The notes: generated by a model not told the origin, from the sequence alone. A stretch of 64,000 bases of DNA from Ziziphus jujuba (GCF_031755915.1 NC_083385.1:10375001-10439000); one strand, 5' to 3'; counted from the first letter of the stretch, positions 1 through 18,367 are shown. A program made the numbers and translations.

Positions 1-601
1 GAAAAATAAAATATTGTTCAATATTTTAGTTTGAATTATTATTTCTATTCATGTTTCTATCATGGACATGCCTATTTCAGTTGAGAGTCGGTTTACCCAA
101 TTCAATCGAACCCATGTGAAGTAGAGGTTGCTAATTCCTTTTCATTCATTAGTTGTTTTCAAGCAAAAGCTATGTGATAATATGAAACTCCAATAATTTC
201 GTTATTTTTGCACAAGACAAAAGAGGAAAATCTTCTTTAACTTAAAAGAATCCAATATTAATCAATGTGTAAATTGTAATGCTCTTTGGTGGTGAACAAT
301 ATACAGATTTATGTATGGAGTAATCTTTTTACGTTGATTTTTAAAGGTTACCCAAAGATTTAAAAAAAAAAAAAAAAAAAAAAAGAGATTTTAATTGTTA
401 TAAACATATACACATGATCAAGTCCCCGTCATTAATTGAAACAAAAATATTTTTAGATTTTCAAATTTTTATAGATGATCACCTATTTGAAAGGAATTGA
501 GGTTGTTTGGGTATCCAGGGATGGGAAAGGATTAAATGGAAACTAAAAATTCAGTAAATTTAATTGCTAACGAAAAAAAGGTTAGTCCAGCCGTTCATAA
601 A

Positions 602-617
602 GGCATGCATGCATGCC
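602..617. repeat. 16-bp perfect palindrome made of overlapping RY (CATGCATG) motifs
   Basis: GGCATGCATGCATGCC is its own reverse complement and contains two overlapping CATGCATG cores. CATGCA is the RY element bound by B3-domain factors of the ABI3/FUS3/LEC2 group. No gene start is visible nearby, so a regulatory role is only a possibility. Confidence 0.5.
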
Positions 618-1535
618 AGTTGTTTGGTCAAACAACAGCCGGATACACTAATTGCAAAATTATTAATTTAGATATTAGAATAATTTTGCTGCTAGCTCCA
701 TCATGTCGTATATATGCATGTATAAATTATTATTTATTTATTATTCACTTGGTGATAAAAATATGAATATGTATGTAACACGGATACCCACACGTGTGTA
801 TATTTGTGAATTATGAGTATGCATTGATGAATCGAGTACTTTTTAAATGCATGCAGCTGATGATGGATACCCAGCCATTCTAAAAGATCAGTGCATTTAG
901 AGAAGCCTATCCATCATCGTTTTGGTGATAATATTTTATTTTTATTTCTCTAAATAATTTTCAAAGTGATAGTTTATATACGCACACAATTAATCAATTT
1001 TAGAATTGCGGTCTCAATTTAATTCTTTATATATTTCATATTGTTAAATGGACTTATAGGGTGATGGAGGCCTATCAACAACCTTGATAATTTATAATCT
1101 ATTTAATATAAATTAAAGGGAATTAGAACATAATTTAATCCGTTTATTAAATTAATGGAGACTTTCAATATGAACAAAAACTAAATAATTAATGACAAAC
1201 AAGAAACATATTCAGCCAAAAAAAAAAAATTTACACTACCACACAAAAACAAACAATTGGAAATATATTTTCTGTCCATTCAACTATAACTAAACAAAAA
1301 CAAACGATGTTGATTGATATAATTTTATATATAGAAAAGAAAATACATGAGGATCCATTGATCTTAGATCAATAAGATTATAAGAATGATTTCATTGGAG
1401 AATCAAGCCAATTGATTTGAAAAGCTTTGAAACCTCCATGAGTGATTATGGGAGCCCCCCCATGATAACGCATTATTATTATTATTATTATTGTAATAAT
1501 GATAACGCATTATTGTTTTTGATGTGATAAGCGGA

Positions 1536-1540
<5 letters not shown>

Positions 1541-1573
<33 letters not shown>
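1541..1573. repeat. (TA)n microsatellite
   Basis: About 16 TA dinucleotides in a row. Similar (TA)n runs occur at about 10746-10766, 29614-29649, 31288-31314, 34808-34829, 36094-36114 and 51056-51076, all in non-coding DNA. Confidence 0.9.
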
Positions 1574-1576
<3 letters not shown>

Positions 1577-4009
1577 ATTAAGAAAATGATGGGTGCAATA
1601 TATATATATATTCATTATTCGTGATTCATAGCTTATGGTTTTAAGATGTTTGCCATCTTTCAATTATATTGCTTTTATTGTAGATAGTGAGGGAACGATT
1701 CCTAATTTCGACCACGCTGTCCATTTCAAGCAATTAACTGCTTTACCCACACCCAAAATTTCCTTTTTCTCACCCAATTTCCATTTATACGGAGAATATC
1801 CTTTTTATTTATTTCTTAATCATCTCCGTATTCTTTATACAACAGAGATGAAACTCAATTTGATAGAAAATTTTAATTTTTTAAGTCTTAAGATTTATTT
1901 TACGTTATTCCTAATATTTTCGATGCACTTAATTCAGTCATTTGGAAACTAATGTACCAAAAAAAAAAAAAAAAAAGAATAGGAATACAGTCGGTGTTTA
2001 ATTTAAAAACAAGAAAAAGTTTTTTTTTTTAAATAATAAAAAAAATTGAACTTGTTAGATATGTTTAAGCCGGTTAAATCTACTCGTTCCCTCAAGGTAT
2101 AGGGCATGATAGACGTATAGTCGTAGTAGGGTGTGTTATCATAAGAAAGTGGTGGCTTTCCCTTTGATAGAAGCTAGGTGTTGATGGAATTCGACTCATA
2201 TAGGGAGAAGTGTGAAGAGAGAAGACTACCCTTCATTTTTTTAGTGTTCCGCAACATTTAACTTTATCTAATTCATAAAATAGGGGCCCTAATAAAAAAA
2301 TAAAAAAAGACTAGGAAAATGAGTCCAAATCTTTCTCAATTCAACGATATATATATATGAGTGAAAAGAGTAGGTGAATTCATGGACTTTAAATTGTTAC
2401 CATCAAACGCTTGTTTCTAAAATCACTTTTTCGGGCCGAGAGAGTGAGAGAGATGTACAATATTCTCGCAAAGGGGATCAATTAATACACTACATCCACA
2501 ACCAAAAAAAAAAAAAAAGATCAATTGGAATTTGTGCCTTTTAACAATTCTGATGAATAGAACAATGGAAACATAATAATTGCATACCATGAGAAACTAG
2601 AACGGTAAAAAAAACACAAAAAACACAAAATCGCAGTAAACAATGTAGGCAAGGCCCCCTCATAAACTTCCTAATTCCTACTGTTACTATCAAGAAGACA
2701 AAATTCTAACATTATAACTAAAAAAATTCCACAATAATTGAGTTGGTTTTCAAAAAGGTGTGGTATTTGGTCAAAAACATGATTTGTGGGGGGAGTTTCT
2801 AGGGATATATTAAGCAAGCAATGGCTTTTGTTTATGTTAGTTGATGAACAAGTAGGATAAAGTAGAAAAATATAACAAAAGTGCGATTATATTTGGGGTC
2901 GTCAGTGTAATTATATTTAGTTATTTCGTGTAAATAATGACAAAGTCGGCTTTCTACGGTCATAGTGGCAATGAAGAGGTGTCTTTGATTTATAGATTGC
3001 TTCGTTGGTGTAGAGGTAAGTAGAATAATAAGAAGGAGACATTAGTGGTTTATGGATTGAGAAAGACGTTGGAACATGAAAGTGGAAGCCACTGTAACGC
3101 CTTGCAAAATCAAATGTGCTACTCATTAGTTTCTTCTTGATTTCTTTCTTTTTCCTTTTCCTTTTATTGAAGAGATTGTGTAGCTTTTAAATAAAATATT
3201 CTACTTTTTTATTCTGAAAGTAAAAGTGCTCATTAGTCAGTTCGACAACGATAGACAATTTTAAATCCTTAAAATAACGGCTTCAGATACTGAATTTTTT
3301 ATTATTTTTGTATTTTTTTTATTTTTAAATTACCCACTTGTGTTGATTATTGATCTTTTGTCAATTATGTGACTGTGATGTTTGAAATTTAGTCTACTAC
3401 AACGAACATTGTCTTCAGGAATTGGGACTAAATTGCATTAGTCTAAATAAATATTCCTAGAAGTATAAAAATGTCAGCACCGCTAAATATATGGTTGTTG
3501 ATCACATGATGGGTTCGTATAGAATATAATAAAACTAACAACATTTCATTTTCATCAAATAAACTAACATATCTCTTTTATGGAGGATAGTGGTCTGAGT
3601 AATAGAACATTACGGAAGCAAAATCGTTTTTTTTTTTTTTTTTTTTACACTGTTTTTAGTTTTGTCATTAGACAAAATAATCCTTATATTACAAATCCAC
3701 AAAACCTCAAGGCACAAATCATAATGCAGTTGCAATTGATAAATTATAACTTCAGTGAATAATCAACCAAAACGAAAATTATTCACTGCTGCAAAATGCA
3801 ATACAGAAGCCAATCTCTGAGTCACATTTATTGACACTTGAGAGATCATATCAGTTTTAACACTGATTAATGCAACATTTATTCATCAAAAACTGTACGT
3901 ACAACAATTTTTATGGCATTATCATCTCTTCTCAGATAAGTTACTACCCCATTCTTGTAAACGATCTTTCATCTATAATCCACCACTGGTTTTAAAATTA
4001 GCAAATGTC

Positions 4010-10045
<6,036 letters not shown>

Positions 10046-12069
10046 CTCTCAGACCCGTTATGTTGGTGAAGGTTCTACTTCTATTGGGTTTCTTTTTTTT
10101 TCTTTTTCCTCGGCGTCACAGTGGTGGAGGCAGATTGGGAAGGCTTTTGCTATTGGAATCAAAGGAAAAGACAGTCCCAGAAGGAGATCGCCAAGTGCCA
10201 ATTGGCTGGTGAGTACTATTAGGAGCTCGGTTATAACTACCCTTGGTCCTTTCTCTATCTACTGTATTGCCACTTGGTCGGATATTATGTTGACGTTTTC
10301 ACTTCCCGGCCAAATTTTCATGAAGGAGCAACTAAAATCCAAACTTTTGGTAAGGTTTAAATGCGCACAGTAATAAATATTTGTAAACTTATAAAACTTT
10401 TATAGCTCACTTCGATACATTTCATTAGCAAACATTTTGAGCATGGAATTTAGGAAATAATAGGGTTATAAATAAATAGTACGTTATTACGTGAAGTTCT
10501 GTTTATAAATTTGAATTAAAAAAAAAAAAGGGCAAAAAATGAGTGCTTTTAAGTTTAGAGTTATAAGATCAATTTGAAGAGATTTGATTAGATTTGAGAC
10601 TCCATCCATCATTTGTTAACATTTTTTTTTAATAAAGATTTGTTAACATGTTTTATCCTATGTAATTACAAGTTTTAATTCCTCATTTAACTTATTAAGG
10701 TAACTACAAGTTTAAAGTCAAAGTAAAATATCAGAAAAAAAAAAATATATATATATATATATATACATATTCTTTTAAAAACAGTGGCTTTTATACCAAT
10801 TTTTCCAATATCATATTTGACGATTGAGATTTTCTTTTATGAATCGGTAATTGTTGATTTTTAATATTCTAGAAGGAAAATTGAATAAATAATGGCTTGC
10901 AACTAAACAGATGCTACAGGAACATAGATTGGCAATTGAGATGTTTAAGATGTATGATCAAGTTATTTGGACCCTAATCAATACATTTCACCTAGTTACC
11001 TTGCAACTCATGGTTATTACTGCTTTTATGATTAGCAAATTATTTATTACTGAATTTGATAAAATGTATCCCGCATTATGTTAGCTAGATTACCAACCAC
11101 AGAATGAAAATTATTTATTACTGAATTTGATAAAATGTAGATTATGAGTCTCCTTATATATCCTAAATTCGGTAAAGATGCGATACTAATTTTAATGATC
11201 TCGATCATTTTATATTTCAAAGAACAAATCGTTGAAGGCAAAAGGACAATAGTTATTCCTAAAATGACGTTTACCCGAAACACAATTGTTTCATGGTTGT
11301 CAATTCTAGAACAACTTTTGGGACTTTTTAAGTTGATAAAGTACGATTATGATAGTGCCACGTCTTCACACTTGAAGGGGATTACCAATATTAGCGCGTG
11401 AACTTATGCTGATGGACTGCCGTGGTGCTCTGTTAGCCACGACTGGGTAGAGGGGAGACACAAGCCACGTTGCCTAGAGTTCAACCACCAGACGCCAACT
11501 ACGTCCCATTTCGATTTTGCTGCCATTTTGCAAAGGCTCGTAATGCAATGAATGCCCATGATGTCACGGATCCTTTTATCGCACGTATATTATACTAGTA
11601 AAATTTGGATAAGGTTTATGTACAAGTATTTGAATATTTTTTGTAAATCTGTTGAGTTAAGCTGACTTGTAGCCTTATTAAATTTTAGACTACTAACAAA
11701 TAGAAGCAACTGTTTTGTAAAAACAGAAAAAGAAAACTTTTTTTTATTAAAAAAAAAAAAAAGGTAAAGAAAATTGTTAATAGTATTGTTCGGAGGATTG
11801 CTGATTGCTCATGGCACTATCGGGCTTGTCCCCTGTCTCACATGATTAGGATTAGGCCATAATGGCTGAGACCCAATTTAAAGAGCTCAACTTGGTTTTC
11901 TAACTTATCCAGTTTGTATTGGGCTATTAGGACTATGGACCCAATTCCAATAAAAACATGGGTTGGGTTTTGGTTCCACCATTTTGGTTTCTAATTTCCT
12001 TTTCATTTATTCACTTTTATATCATTATATCATACGACAGAGGAATGGGCTGTTATGGTCTTAAGTGTT
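10046..12069. other. Intergenic region between SDH1 and the copia element
   Basis: The first 200-300 bases are the SDH1 promoter and 5' untranslated region (SDH1 reads to the left); they are pyrimidine-rich on the plus strand. The rest is AT-rich with a (TA)n run and poly(A) tracts. A short direct repeat (ATTATTTATTACTGAATTTG) occurs near 11038 and 11110. No gene is supported. Confidence 0.6.
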
Positions 12070-12074
12070 GGTTT
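12070..12074. repeat. Target-site duplication, left copy (GGTTT)
   Basis: The five bases before the 5' LTR are GGTTT, matching exactly the five bases after the 3' LTR at 18940-18944. A 5-bp duplication is what copia integrase produces, and it shows that the two LTRs belong to one insertion. Confidence 0.9.
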
Positions 12075-12624
12075 TGTTGAATTTTGGGCCTAACAATGTG
12101 GATGATTTGGGTCTTAAATGTTTGTTTCCTTTACGGTTGGTGATTGAGGAATTTAGTGGGTTTTGACTATTTTTAAAAATAAATAATAATATTTTGAATT
12201 AGATGGGTTAGAGTTTCAAGAGAACAAAAACTCTTTGTTTTGAGAGGTTTAAGCACACATGTTCTTTCAATGTATTTTTCAGTTTTCAGTTTTAGAAAGC
12301 ACAGAAAAAATAGGATTTTTCATAGAAAATAGTGGTAAAATGAAGGTACACAAAAGTTCAAAGGAAAGGTTTTGGAGGTACTGTGCCCAAGATCTTGCAG
12401 CCGTTATATCCTGGGAGACGTTCGTCACAAAACTCCTACACCGGTGGACGTAAAACATTTTAAGGATACTGTGGTATTACATAGGCCTCGTTAGACTTCC
12501 AGAAAACAGATCAATTCAAGGAAATACAGGTTCTAAATTATCTGAATATTTATGTAATTTTATTTTACATTATTTTGTTCTATCCACATGTATTTACATA
12601 TATATTCAATTGTTTTTCCCAACA
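12075..12624 (+). repeat. 5' LTR of the copia element
   Basis: Begins TGTTGAATTTTGG and ends CCCAACA, aligning along its length with 18379-18939. This copy carries a few extra bases near 12120 and lacks a short block near position 12267 that is present in the 3' LTR. Confidence 0.95.
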
Positions 12625-13915
12625 ATCTTAAGATGTTTTAGTAATTTTTATATATGTATATATATGTGGAGATTTTATTTATTTATTATGTTAATTGGTT
12701 GGTATATATATAATGCATATATATGTTAATATATATATATATATTTTGATTTGAGCATTTCTGTGTGCTTCGGCTTTGGAAAAAAAAAAAAAATTCAAAC
12801 CCATGTATGTTGAATTGGTTGTATGGTTTTTACTTGAATGTGTGTTTTATATGTGTGCTTTACATATAATTATTGTTACGATTAATAAAAAGAAAAAAAA
12901 TTGTTTTTTTTTTTTTTAATCAAACTCGTGAGGTTTGTAATTATTAAATTTTTTGTTTTAAATCAAACTTTTTCCCCAAATTGAATTGCCCAAGAATTTC
13001 TAAACTTTTTGGTGAATTTCCGGTAATTTTTCGTCGCCGGAACAATGAAAAAGAGGTGAAAAACTGAACTAGATTGGGAAAACACATTTACCAGGAAAAC
13101 GGGTCGAGAAAACCCGGTTGGAGGTTGAAGACGGGTCGAAAATCGGGTTAATGGGTTGGAAAAACGGGTATGGGCCGGTTCTGGATGAAATGGGCCTGAT
13201 TTTAAAATTTTAGTGGACTTGGTCTAATTCTAAAGCCCAGCCCGTGGTTAGAACAGATTACTGTTCAGCCCATAACCCAAGCCCGATTCAGACCCAGACC
13301 CAAGAGAAACGGCCCGAATGGAAATGGGCTCACCACGTGGCAATACGAAATGCTGACAAGTATTGTATAGAGGCGAGGCGACGTGGCGCACTGTGGCGAG
13401 GCCACGTGTTGCACAGTCGCGAGGCCACGTGTCAACCAAGCGTGAAACCACATGTCAAGCGGCGAGTGGGGACACGTGTCACATATAAAAGGTGACACGT
13501 GTCAACCTTAGTGTCCACCACATGTCACCTTCTAGAGACGCCACGTGTCAACCTGATATAGGTGACACGTGTTGGTCAACAGTGGACTTTTTGCTTGCTA
13601 CGTGGCCGTGCCATGTCAGCTGTGGTTGCCACATGGTGATGCCACATCAGTAAGTGATGACATGGTCGGTTGCCAAGTCAGCATTTGGTGACATAGCGGT
13701 GTGCCATGTCAGCGTATTGATGGTATGGCGTTGTGCCACGTCAGCGCAGTAACATGCGAACAATATTTTTTGGGTGTATACAATAATTTTTATGGTGTAT
13801 ACAGAAGCCCTAAAAATCACATTTTTTGTATTTTTCCTATTGAAAATTGCATATAATTAGTTTGTTGAGATAGAAAATAACAACTAATTGATTTCTGTTT
13901 TGTGATTTTACAGAA
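12625..13915 (+). other. Copia untranslated leader without a canonical primer-binding site
   Basis: The bases straight after the 5' LTR (ATCTTAAGATG) do not resemble the usual plant initiator-Met tRNA primer site TGGTATCAGAGC. A TGGTAT sits only at about 12711, followed by (TA)n. The first part (12625-12990) is AT-rich with (TA)n and poly(A/T). From about 13020 the base composition shifts to GC-rich, ending in the CACGTG array. No long reading frame belongs to the element here. Confidence 0.7.
13334..13571. promoter_or_regulatory. Array of seven CACGTG (G-box/ABRE-like) cores in the copia leader
   Basis: CACGTG cores start at 13334, 13403, 13426, 13473, 13496, 13542 and 13566, most in the wider form (G/C)CACGTGTC, interleaved with CACATG variants. 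GGTGACACGTGT recurs at 13491 and 13561, 70 bp apart. To about 13745 the pattern continues as GCCA(T/C)GTCAGC repeats. CACGTG is the core site of bZIP and bHLH factors in plants. That this drives expression of the element, or folds as RNA, is inference. Confidence 0.75.
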
Positions 13916-14752
13916 ATGAAAAGTGGAGACAATAGGATGGGGCCTACTCAGACTTCTGAGATACAAATGCCTCCTTCTGCAAGTCATGCAGAAAAGCCTG
14001 AGAAGTTTAATGGAGCAAACTTCAAGAGGTGGCAGTAGAAGATGCTATTTTATTTGACCACCCTAGGACTTGCGAAGTACTTGACTGATGAAAAGAGTGA
14101 TAGGAAGACACTCATGGCGGTAGATGCATGGAATAATTCTGATTATTTATGTTGGAATTATATCCTAAATGGCCTGTCTGATGCCCTGTATGGTGTATGC
14201 TGTGGCACGAAGTCAGCTAAGGAGCTGTGGGAAACATTGGACCGAAAGTACAAGGCTGAGAATGCGGGTTCAAGAAAGTTTATTACAGGCCGATTCTTGG
14301 ACTACATGATGGTAGATACGAAGTCATTAATGAATCATGTACATGAATTGCAAGTGCTGATTCAAGAAATGCTTGCTGAAGGGATGATCATAAATGAAGC
14401 CTTACAAGTGGCTTGTATGATTGAAAAGCTACCTCCAAGTTGGAGTGACTTCAGGAATTATCTAAAGCACAAAAGAAAGGAGATGGATATGGAGGCTCTT
14501 ATTGGCAAGCTTCGCATTGAAGATGACAACAGAAAGTCTGATAAAAGAGCTTTGAAGGCAGGATTGAAGGCTAATGTTGTGGAGCATAGTTAAAGCTCCA
14601 ATAACAAGAAGAAGACTGGAAAAGCTTCCAAGTTGGGGCCTAAAGGAGGAATCTCCAAGAAGGCCAAGTTTCAAGGCAGGTGCTTTAACTGTGACAAGAT
14701 GGATCACAGAGCTACGGAATGCAGGCTGCCAAAGAGAAAGAGGGAGGCATAG
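13916..14752 (+). pseudogene. Copia gag (capsid and zinc knuckle), broken
   Basis: The frame opens at ATG 13916 and contains the UBN2/retrotransposon-gag type domain (about 14042-14590) and a nucleocapsid zinc knuckle of the CX2CX4HX4C type at 14681-14722, with all four ligands present. Stops interrupt the frame at 14036 (TAG), 14591 (TAA) and 14750 (TAG). The first two fit single C-to-T changes in glutamine codons. There is no frameshift inside this part. It would package element RNA in virus-like particles if intact. Confidence 0.9.
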
Positions 14753-16143
14753 GTGATGGACTACATCACTCGAGAGGTTGATGAAATTGATCTTAGTGCT
14801 ATGATATCTGAGGTGAACTTGGTGGGATCAAATCCTAGAGAGTGGTGGGTAGGTACTGGTGTGACCCGCCATGTGTGTTCAGATAGAAGTATGTTCACTT
14901 CTTTCGAACCAAAGAAGAATGGGGAGAAGTTGTTCATGGGGAACTTTGATACCTCATAAATCCAAGTTGAGGGGAAAGTAATCCTGAAGATGACCTCGAA
15001 AAAAGAGCTGACTCTGAATAATGTATTGTATGTTCCAGACATTCGCAAGAATCTGATATCTGGATCGCTGCTGAGCAAACATGATTTTTGCTTAGTGTTT
15101 GAGTTAGATAAGGTTATTTTGTCCAAATTTCGGATGTTTGTGGAAAAGGACTATGTAATCAATAGTTTATTTAAACTCAATGTAATGACTGTAAAGCCAA
15201 AAGAAATGAATAAAGCTAGTACTTCTTCAGTTTTCTTGCTTGAATCTTCCATTTTGTGGCATGGTAGACTAGGACATGTTAATTATAATTCTTTGCGGAG
15301 GTTAATTAACTTAAATCATATTTCCACGTTTGAAATTAATTCCAACCATAAGTGTGAAACTTGTGTGGAAGCAAAATTTACGAGGTCATCATATCAAACA
15401 ATTGATAAAAATAATGAACCTTTGGATTTAATACATAGTAATGTATGTGATTTAAAATTCACACCGAATAGAGGTGGTAATAAGTATTTTATCACCTTTA
15501 TTGATGATAGCACAAAATATTGCTATGTATACTTGCTAAAGAGTAAGGATGAGGCTATAGAAAAATTTATTCTCTATAAAACGGAAGTTGAGAATCATCT
15601 CAATAAGAAAATTAAAGTGATCAAGAATGATCGTGGAGGAGAGTACGTAACTTCATTTGGAGAGTATTTGCTCAACATGGCATAATACATGAAATTACTC
15701 CACCATATTCGATACAATCAAATGGTGTGGCTGAACGGAAAAATAGAACTTTAAAAGAAATGATGAATGCAATGCTGATAAGTTCTGGAGTACCTCAGAA
15801 CTTGTGGGGGGAAGTCATTTTGTCGGAGAACGACCTTTTAAATAAGGTGCCCCTGAAAGATCAGGTAAAGACACCCTATGAGTTGTGGAAAGGAAGACAA
15901 CCCTCATACATATATTTACGAGTATGGGGGTGTCTAGCTAAAGTAGTGGTACCTACACCTAAGAATGTGAAGATAGGTCCCAAAACTGTTGATTGCATCT
16001 TCATAGGATATGCACAGAATAGTAGTGCATATCGGTTTCTTGTGTATAGATAAGAAATTTTTGATATTCACAAGAACACAATAATGGAATCGAGAAATGT
16101 ATCATTTTTCGAATATATTTTTCCATATAAAGTGGAAGAATGA
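14753..16143 (+). pseudogene. Copia protease and integrase, broken
   Basis: The aspartic protease site that should read Asp-Thr-Gly is Gly-Thr-Gly here (codon 14852-14854), so the catalytic Asp is lost. The pre-integrase HHCC zinc motif is visible (LWHGRLGH ... CETCVEAK, around 15255-15375). In the integrase core the first catalytic Asp appears replaced by Asn (HSNVCDL, near 15440), while the second (NDRGGEY) and the Glu (AERKN) are kept. A TAA stop lies at 14957. The frame shifts near 15670, ending one frame at 15685 and resuming in another before 15727. Further stops are at 16051 and about 16141. It is non-functional. Confidence 0.9.
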
Positions 16144-17816
16144 CCGAGTTCGTCTAAACGAGCTTATGATGCTATCAGTGATGATGATAACGATAGTGAT
16201 CGAGAGCAAGAGGATGAAAATGAGACTGAGGATGAGATTAGACATAGCAAAAGAGTAAGAATCGAAAAATCCTATAGTCCAAATTTTCTTACTTATATGC
16301 TAGAAAGTGAACCTCAAAATTTTCAAGAAGCTGTAAATCCTCCTGAAGGGAATTTATGGAAAGAAGCTATAAAAAGTGAGATTGATTCCATCTTGTAGAA
16401 TCACACTTGAGAATTAGTAGATCTTCCTCCAAGTTGTGAACCTTTCGGTTACAAATGGATATTTAAAAGGAAGATGAAAGCAGATGGAACAATAGATAAA
16501 TACAAAGCAAGGCTTATAATTAAGGGATACAAGCAAAACGAAGGTCTTGATTATTTTGACACTTATTCTCCAGTAACGAGAATAAATTTCATAAGGATGG
16601 TACTGACGATCACTGCTTTGCGGGATCTTGAAATGCATCAAATGGATGTGAAAATAGTCTTTCTAAATGGAAATCTAGATGAAGAGATCTACGTGGAACA
16701 ATATGAGGGTTTCACGGCTCCAGGACAAGAAAGGAAAGTCTGTAGATTGGTAAAGTCCTTATATGAACTTAAACAGGCTCCAAAGTAATGGCATAAAAAA
16801 TTTGATAATGCTATACTAAAAGATGGATTTAAAATAAATGAATGTGACAAATGTATCTATCTAAAAGATATAGAGAATGGATATGTTATTATATGTTTGT
16901 ATGTAGATGACATACTCATAGTAGGTAGTGATGACAATATGGTCCGAACTACAAAAGCCATGTTAAATTTCAAAATTGACATGAAAGATGCTGATGTGAT
17001 TTTTGGTATGAAAATCACAAGGACTTCGAATGAAATCATTCTTAGTCAAATTCATTATGTAGATAAAATACTGGCTAAATTTAGTAATAATGATACTAGT
17101 ATAGCCAGAACATCCATAGATTTGAGTTTACACTTATCCAAAAATAAAAGGGAAAGTGTATCTCAAGTGGAATACGCTAGGGTGATTGGAAATCTGATGT
17201 ACTTGATGAGTTGCACCAGACTAGACTTAGTCTACACTATAAGTAGATTGAATAGATACACGAGTAATCCAAATGATGATCATTGGAAAGGAATCGTTAG
17301 AATACTAAGGTACTTACGATATACTTGTGAATACGGACTGCATTATACAAGATATCCTATTGTATTAGAAGGTTACATGATGCAAATTGGATATCAGATA
17401 CGGGTGCAGCCGTAACGTGAAAATCCTCAAAACAAACTGTGATAACTTGATCCACGATGGAATCTGAGTTTATCGCATTAGATAAATGTGGTGAAGAGGC
17501 AGAATGGCTACGCCAATTTTTAGAGGACATTCCTAGGTGGCCTAAACCTGTGCCAATAATAAGTTTATATTGTGATAGTCAATCTACGATTGGCAGGGCA
17601 CAAAATATTATGTATAATGGAAAGTCTAGACACATTCGTCGTAGACACAATTCCATCAGACAGTTAATCTCAACTGGAGTTATCTCAATAGACTATGTAA
17701 AGTCAAAAGATAACATTACGGATCCGCTAACCAAAGGTTTAAATAGAGAATTAGTTGAGAAGTCATCGAGGGGAATGGGATTGAAGTCCGTAAGTAAAGT
17801 CAATACAATGGAAACC

Positions 17817-17827
<11 letters not shown>
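16144..17827 (+). pseudogene. Copia reverse transcriptase and RNase H, broken
   Basis: After an acidic linker rich in Asp and Glu, the reverse transcriptase domain runs from about 16440, with KARLIIKGYKQ, the first catalytic Asp in QMDVK, and the YVDD polymerase motif at 16900-16911. RNase H follows, with SEFIALDKCGEEAEWLR, DSQSTIG and RHIRRRHN. Stops lie at 16396, 16408, 16786, 17418 and 17448, all explicable by C-to-T on one strand or the other. A frameshift near 17380 and a short internal deletion break the front of RNase H. The polymerase motif survives, but a complete product cannot be made. Confidence 0.92.
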
Positions 17828-17848
<21 letters not shown>

Positions 17849-18367
17849 GTTTAATGGGACAACGCAATTGTAAAGACTTGTATGGATCACTGTGGGAGTT
17901 AGTCCTCTACCCATTCCTATGATTAAATAGTGATAGAAATGAAGGTTAAGCATAGAGTGTGCTTTTAATGGTTCCTATAAGGGAGTGTTTGATAATCTAT
18001 GCATAGTCATGCTGATTACAATGGTAATAAGAATCACCTATGCGAGAGAGAAGAGTAGTCACTTTAAAGGAGAATTGTTAATGACGCAATTTTTTAGAAA
18101 CTCTCGCAGAACCAGGGAGGTGTTCAGGGCCAAAATGAACACAATGGTGAGAACTGAAGTGTACCAGGAAAGAATCATGTGTGGGCTATGTTGTCATTTA
18201 CACAAACGACGAAATGGTTCAAAGATGTCGCATCTATCATTAGTCAGTAAAGTAGATGTAATCTTACAAGGGAAGATTCAAAGAGTAACATCTACCTATT
18301 CTATGCAGGTTTCAACTGCAGAGTTTTACCACTAAAGTCGTACTTTATTTTAAAAATCAAATCATTC

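Larger units (their letters stand above)
1..3878. other. AT-rich intergenic stretch, no supported gene
   Basis: No reading frame here has recognisable protein similarity or plausible splice structure. The stretch holds poly(A) runs (about 361-384, 1958-1976, 2502-2518), an ATT triplet run near 1471-1490, a (TA)n run and one long RY palindrome, both listed separately. An open frame of 69 codons on the minus strand (2917-3126) starts with ATG but has no recognised motif. The right end probably contains the 3' untranslated region of the SDH1 gene: an AATAAA on the minus strand lies at 3879-3884. Confidence 0.6.

Noticed and set aside
1635..1952. 105-codon open frame on the plus strand
   Set aside because: Hydrophobic, Phe/Leu-rich translation of AT-rich DNA, with no motif, no splice partners and no promoter context.
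2917..3126. 69-codon minus-strand frame with ATG
   Set aside because: Balanced composition but no recognisable domain and no support from neighbouring exons. Possibly a gene relic; not enough to call.
13248..13498. Overlapping frames on both strands in the copia leader
   Set aside because: They arise from the CACGTG repeat array; no gag similarity.
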